The position numbers and the translations under genes were made by a program. Shown piece after piece: positions 60,552 through 64,000 of a stretch of DNA of 64,000 nt. Under the pieces are notes generated by a model. That model was given only the letters and a program-made list of their open reading frames with translations. It was not told the origin of the DNA and made no database searches. How positions within the stretch are numbered: the stretch's first letter is position 1; every line of letters starts with the position of its first letter. The DNA comes from Arthrobacter sp. StoSoilB5 (GTDB lineage Bacteria > Actinomycetota > Actinomycetes > Actinomycetales > Micrococcaceae), in NCBI RefSeq assembly GCF_019977235.1, contig NZ_AP024646.1, positions 1,054,001-1,118,000 on the forward strand, in the 5' to 3' direction.

Positions 60552-61384
60552 AACGCACCCGGGTTTATGCGGTCAGGATGAAGCGCAAGCATTGCGGAGA
60601 AGAACTCCTCCGGCGTTGGTTCCTCGGCCAGGAGCTTTGATGCGTCCAAAAGGTACTTGCGGGTCTCTTGGATCTGACCGGGCAGATCCGGCAATGCGGG
60701 ATTCTTGTGCCCGGCCACAACGAACTTCGGCTCAAGGTTCTCCGCGATGTCAATCGCCCGCAGCCAGGCTTCGAGACCCCCGTCCTGGGACTCAGTCAGG
60801 TAGGGGTGGACTCCGTTATAGACGGCGTCCCCGGCTACCAGGAGACCGACGGAGGGAACGAACAGCATGGTGGTGTTGTCAGTGTCGGTATGGCCCACTT
60901 CAATGATCTGCAGTTCATGACCCTCAAGTTCAAACGACCCATTGTCCACTGGCTGGGTCACTGTTGTGGTGGGCGGAATCTGGTCCGGGAAGATCGAGTC
61001 CCAGAAGGAGGAACGGAACTCCGGAGAGCCGTGCATGGCCATTTCCTGGAGCGTGCCCGGGGTTGCCAGTACTGTAACCCCCGGAAACCGCTCGGCCAGG
61101 GGACCAGCGCCGAACCAGTGGTCGCCGTGGCCGTGGGTGATGTAGATGTGGCTAAGTGTCTTCCCTGATGCTTCAATCCAGTCCCCGACCCTCGTTGTCT
61201 GGTCAACCGTCATGGGCGGGTCAACCAGCACCGCGTTTTCCTGTCCGGAGATCAGCGTGGAGGACAGCGGGGACCAGATGCGGGGGTCACCGTTGGGAAG
61301 TGTCCCTCGTCCTGTTTGAGGCAGGGTGCCGGAGACAAATACGTCGTAAACCAGCTCGGTTGTAGGTGCCATAATATGCGTCAC
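60521..61384 (-). CDS. Metallo-beta-lactamase-fold hydrolase
   Basis: A 287-aa MBL-fold protein of the glyoxalase II/quorum-quencher-like group. Zinc motif T-H-G-H-G-D-H lies near residue 83, further ligand His in E-V-G-H-T-D-T-D near 163, Asp in L-V-A-G-D-A-V near 183 and His in V-V-A-G-H-K near 225. No signal peptide. Start GTG 61384 or ATG 61372. It is upstream of the TDT gene and downstream of an alpha/beta hydrolase on the same strand, forming a three-gene operon. Role unclear. Confidence 0.85.
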   Translation of the reverse strand: MTHIMAPTTELVYDVFVSGTLPQTGRGTLPNGDPRIWSPLSSTLISGQENAVLVDPPMTVDQTTRVGDWIEASGKTLSHIYITHGHGDHWFGAGPLAERFPGVTVLATPGTLQEMAMHGSPEFRSSFWDSIFPDQIPPTTTVTQPVDNGSFELEGHELQIIEVGHTDTDNTTMLFVPSVGLLVAGDAVYNGVHPYLTESQDGGLEAWLRAIDIAENLEPKFVVAGHKNPALPDLPGQIQETRKYLLDASKLLAEEPTPEEFFSAMLALHPDRINPGALWGAAMKLLS

Positions 61385-61406
61385 TTTCCCTGAAGTTTGT
61401 GGTGGT

Positions 61407-62300
61407 TTAGAGGTGCAGCAAAAACCAATCGAGAGCGGCAGAGCTTGATTCTTCGAAGTTTTCTACATACGGCTCGAAGTGGCCCCCTGGAAGCATCACG
61501 AGCGATTTGGGCTCCTGGGCCTGTTCGTAGGCCTCGAGGGCCAGGTCCGTGCCGGTCAGTTCATCGTCAGCGGCCACGATGAAGAGCAGCGGCTTGGGGG
61601 ACACCCTTGAGGCCCAGACTCCCGGTTCGTAGAGGCGCGCTGCCCGGGTGGATTGCAAGGTGACGGTGTTGTCCCAGCCGTACTCTTCCGGGCCGGGTTG
61701 CGTGTAGAAGCGCAGAGCTGAGGGAAGCCGGTATGCGGCAGGCTGGTTTGGATCACTGCTTACCACTGCGATCATCTTTGGCGCCTCGCCGGCGGCCTGG
61801 CCTCGTTCGTCGTCGACGAAGGACTGTTCCAGGGCAATCCTCGCGTCACCCACGGCGCGGCGGGAACCGGCCACATGGCCGTTGATGGCAGGCACCTGGG
61901 ACACGACAGCTTTGAGCCGCTCTTCCGTAGCTCCCAAAACCAAGGCGTGCCCGCCGGAGTAGCTGGACCCCCACAGGCCTATCCGCGAGGGGTCCACTTC
62001 AGGCCTGCCTTCGAGGTAGGTCACAGCCCGGCGCCAGTCCTTGATCTGCTGCCAGGGATTGATGTCATGGCGGAGTTCTCCCTCGCTCGCGCCGAAATTG
62101 CGGTGGTCGTGGACCAGGACCACGAATCCGTTGGCGGCAAAGCGGGAGGCGTAAGCGGCGAGGCCGTGAGCGCGGGTTCCCGCATAGCCGTGTGCCATGG
62201 TAATGGCCGGATGAGGTCCTGGCCCATCCGGGATGTAGAGCCAAGCGCGGAGCGTGATGCCCCCGTCGGCCGCGAATTCAACATCCAGTCGTTCTGCCAT
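61407..62300 (-). CDS. Alpha/beta hydrolase (dienelactone hydrolase/CocE-like)
   Basis: A 297-aa protein. H-G-Y-A-G-T-R near residue 38 is the oxyanion region, L-W-G-S-S-Y-S-G-G near 108 the nucleophile elbow, and A-A-D-D-E-L-T and G-G-H-F-E-P supply Asp and His. Similar proteins are esterases or C-C hydrolases; no substrate is deduced. ATG 62300 is preferred (AGAGAGA upstream); the longer frame has no homology-like sequence. First gene of the operon with the MBL and TDT genes, divergent from the thiolase. Confidence 0.83.
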   Translation of the reverse strand: MAERLDVEFAADGGITLRAWLYIPDGPGPHPAITMAHGYAGTRAHGLAAYASRFAANGFVVLVHDHRNFGASEGELRHDINPWQQIKDWRRAVTYLEGRPEVDPSRIGLWGSSYSGGHALVLGATEERLKAVVSQVPAINGHVAGSRRAVGDARIALEQSFVDDERGQAAGEAPKMIAVVSSDPNQPAAYRLPSALRFYTQPGPEEYGWDNTVTLQSTRAARLYEPGVWASRVSPKPLLFIVAADDELTGTDLALEAYEQAQEPKSLVMLPGGHFEPYVENFEESSSAALDWFLLHL

Positions 62301-62531
62301 GAGTCTCTCTTTTCTTTCCAGCGCCCCTGGACGGGCAGGGTGAAGCCGCGGGAGCAACGCCGCGCGCCGCGGGGAATTTGTGAGGTGTGGGTAAGGGGGT
62401 AAAGATGTGAAATAAGCGTACAGCTTTAGGCTCTGTCCCGCAAAGACTTTTTGGCGTATGCTCCTTTCACGGCCGCGAGCCGGCCACCCATTCCAGATTT
62501 CCTTCCCCGATGCACGACGAAAGGCAGAAGC
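62301..62531. promoter_or_regulatory. Divergent promoter region, hydrolase operon versus thiolase
   Basis: A 231-bp spacer. No high-quality -35/-10 pair or palindrome was identified by eye, but the divergent layout requires promoters here for both sides. Confidence 0.4.
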
Positions 62532-63701
62532 ATGGCAAGCAGCTTCATCTACGACGGGATCCGTACCCCCTTTGGAAAATTCGGCAAATCATTGGCCGGC
62601 GTTCGTCCTGACGATTTGGCCTCCCATGTCGTCCGCGAAGTGGTGGACAGGCAGCCCGGGCTGGAAGCGGACAGGATTGACGAGGTGATCTTGGGCAACG
62701 CCAATGGTGCTGGAGAGGATAACCGCAATGTGGCACGCATGGCCGCGCTGCTCGCCGGGCTTCCGACCTCGGTGCCTGGCGTCACGGTCAATCGACTGTG
62801 CGGCTCCGGACTTGAGGCTGCGATCCAGGCAAGCCGTGCTGTGGAAATCGGGGATGCGGAGCTGATTGTTGCCGGGGGCGTTGAATCGATGAGCAGGGCG
62901 CCCTGGATCCTGGCAAAACCCGAGCGGGCGTATCCGGCCGGCCCTGAAACCCTGCACAGTTCGACGCTGGGCTGGCGAATGGTCAACCCCCGGATGAACG
63001 AGGCCTGGACCATCTCCAATGGCGAGACGGCTGAAATCCTGGCCGACAAGTTTGGCATATCAAGGACCGAGCAAGACCAGTTTGCCGTGAGAAGCCACAG
63101 CTTGGCTGCCAAGGCCTGGTCCGAGGGCATCTACGACGACGAAGTCGTGCCCCATCCGGATTCGGCGCTCCACACCGATGAGGGCGTGCGACCCGGCACC
63201 TCCGAGGTGGCCTTGGCTGGCCTGGAGCCGGCATTCCGTGACGGTGGCTCGGTAACGGCGGGCAATTCCTCTCCGCTCAATGATGGGGCAGCGGCTATGC
63301 TCATCGGCCGTGAGGGTGCCCTGGAAACAGAACCTCTGGCTCGCATCGTTTCACGCGGAGTGGCTGGCAACGATCCAAATATTTTCGGCATTGCGCCGGT
63401 AGAGGCTGCCAATCAGGCGTTGGCGCGGGCAGGGAAAACCTGGGCAGACGTGGACGTCGTGGAGCTCAACGAAGCGTTCGCCGCCCAAAGCCTGGCGTGC
63501 CTGCGGCTTTGGCCCGACCTGGACCCGGAGAAAGTGAATATCCATGGTGGAGCGTTGGCGCTGGGCCACCCGCTGGGGGCGTCCGGCTCCCGCATTCTTA
63601 TCCACCTGGCGCGCGAGCTGAAGCGCCGTGGAGGCGGTGTTGGCGTTGCTGCCATCTGCATCGGTGTAGGGCAGGGGCTTGCTGTCGTTCTGGAGAGATA
63701 G
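62532..63701 (+). CDS. Acetyl-CoA acyltransferase (thiolase), possibly 3-oxoadipyl-CoA thiolase
   Basis: A 389-aa thiolase. Catalytic Cys90 is in N-R-L-C-G-S-G, the C-terminal His in H-G-G-A-L-A-L-G-H-P and the second Cys in C-I-G-V-G-Q-G. Length and motifs suit both biosynthetic and degradative thiolases; N-E-A-F-A-A-Q near 315 is general. An aromatic (beta-ketoadipate) role is suggested only by the AAHS transporter nearby. ATG 62532 follows AAGGCAG. Confidence 0.9.
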   Translation: MASSFIYDGIRTPFGKFGKSLAGVRPDDLASHVVREVVDRQPGLEADRIDEVILGNANGAGEDNRNVARMAALLAGLPTSVPGVTVNRLCGSGLEAAIQASRAVEIGDAELIVAGGVESMSRAPWILAKPERAYPAGPETLHSSTLGWRMVNPRMNEAWTISNGETAEILADKFGISRTEQDQFAVRSHSLAAKAWSEGIYDDEVVPHPDSALHTDEGVRPGTSEVALAGLEPAFRDGGSVTAGNSSPLNDGAAAMLIGREGALETEPLARIVSRGVAGNDPNIFGIAPVEAANQALARAGKTWADVDVVELNEAFAAQSLACLRLWPDLDPEKVNIHGGALALGHPLGASGSRILIHLARELKRRGGGVGVAAICIGVGQGLAVVLER

Positions 63702-63765
63702 CTGCCGTCCCCGCTCCCGCGCGGTTGCACCACTTAAGGCGTTTTGAAATTCTGAATCAACACTC

Positions 63766-63794
63766 TTGTCCGAAATAGGTAAAACGGATACGCT
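63766..63794 (+). promoter_or_regulatory. Probable promoter of the flavin-reductase-like gene
   Basis: TTGTCC (63766-63771) and TACGCT (63789-63794) with a 17-bp spacer, 125 bp upstream of the next start codon. Confidence 0.45.
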
Positions 63795-63919
63795 TACTTC
63801 AGCTGACTTTCACTAAGCTCCAAAACTTCCCATCACCGCAGGCCGCGCCGATGCAGCCTCAGGTCGCGTTTCTTCTACAGGAACGCCCCCACACTGACAA
63901 GGAAAGATACAGGCTCTCC

Positions 63920-64000
63920 ATGATCATCAATAGTGCGGATCTCAACGCCGTCGACTCCTACAAACTCCTCATCGGAAGCATCATTCCCAGGGCTATCGCA
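63920..64000 (+). CDS. Flavin reductase-like FMN-binding protein (3' cut by window end)
   Basis: Only the first 27 codons are visible. The N-terminus (D-L-N-A-V-D-S-Y-K-L-L-I-G-S-I-I-P-R-A-I-A) closely matches the start of the flavin reductase-like FMN-binding split-barrel family, where Y-K-L-L-x-G-x-I-x-P-R-P-I-A opens the domain. No stop occurs before the window ends. It may provide reduced flavin to a monooxygenase, which would fit the nearby aromatic-acid genes (inference). Confidence 0.6.
   Translation, partial: MIINSADLNAVDSYKLLIGSIIPRAIA

Overview
This is a high-GC window (coding GC roughly 60-65 %). It has actinobacterial-type Shine-Dalgarno sites (AAGGAG or GAGG), frequent GTG and TTG starts, ATGA-type overlaps and terminator hairpins that lack U-tracts. 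The gene content (inulin fructotransferase-type GH91 enzymes, an agmatinase/ThDP enzyme pair, MHS and DHA2 transporters, McrBC) and the protein style fit a soil Micrococcaceae, most likely Arthrobacter or Paenarthrobacter. That placement is an inference, because no rRNA or other phylogenetic marker lies in the window. No tRNA, rRNA or CRISPR array was seen.

Layout. 1-10.7 kb: the end of a Gfo/Idh/MocA oxidoreductase, two opposed arrays of a 32-bp tandem repeat, a secreted mosaic PIG-L deacetylase, a PuuD-like glutamine amidotransferase divergent from a LOG-family nucleotide-binding protein, two tandem membrane-anchored matrixin-type metalloproteases, a ferritin-like/VIT1 iron or manganese transporter, a small acidic protein and a gene-poor stretch. 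10.75-11.84 kb: an intact IS481-family element whose target duplication contains the stop codon of the next gene. 11.8-19.3 kb: an amine/arginine catabolic block with an SSS symporter, a PuuR-like XRE-cupin regulator, an APC permease, an agmatinase-family ureohydrolase and a ThDP decarboxylase-like enzyme. 19.3-25.4 kb: an MHS transporter and metallo-beta-lactamase-fold enzyme divergent from a LysR regulator, then a MarR regulator with a DHA2 exporter carrying a coiled-coil tail. 25.5-30.6 kb: an asymmetric heterodimeric ABC exporter, a hotdog thioesterase and CutC.

30.6-47.7 kb is the centre of the window: a fructan (inulin/difructose anhydride) utilisation island. On the minus strand are a Tat-leader mini-ORF, a GH91 inulin fructotransferase-like enzyme and a secreted GH32 fructanase. 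On the plus strand are an ABC sugar importer, a second GH91 protein that looks like the intracellular DFA hydrolase, a LacI regulator, a cytoplasmic GH32, and a DUF6067-like plus DUF5107/TPR-like pair of unknown role. The inferred route is: polymer cleaved outside to difructose anhydride and fructose, import by the ABC system, opening of the anhydride by GH91 inside, and splitting of inulobiose by GH32. The divergent promoter between 34.9 and 35.3 kb carries repeated GCCAAAA elements and a perfect palindrome over the predicted start point, consistent with LacI control.

47.9-64 kb: a lipoprotein with lytic-transglycosylase-like and M23 domains and a long Thr-Pro tail, a McrBC restriction pair, a small PLDc_N-type membrane protein, a divergent histidine kinase/response regulator pair, a 56-bp near-perfect palindrome, an alpha/beta hydrolase, an aromatic-acid (AAHS) transporter, and a final cluster of TDT/SLAC1 channel, MBL hydrolase and alpha/beta hydrolase divergent from a thiolase and the beginning of a flavin-reductase-like gene cut by the window end.

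Most unusual items: the nested (module within module) insertion in the secreted GH32, the out-of-frame Tat leader in front of a signal-less GH91 enzyme, and the uncharacterised DUF6067/DUF5107 pair in the fructan island.
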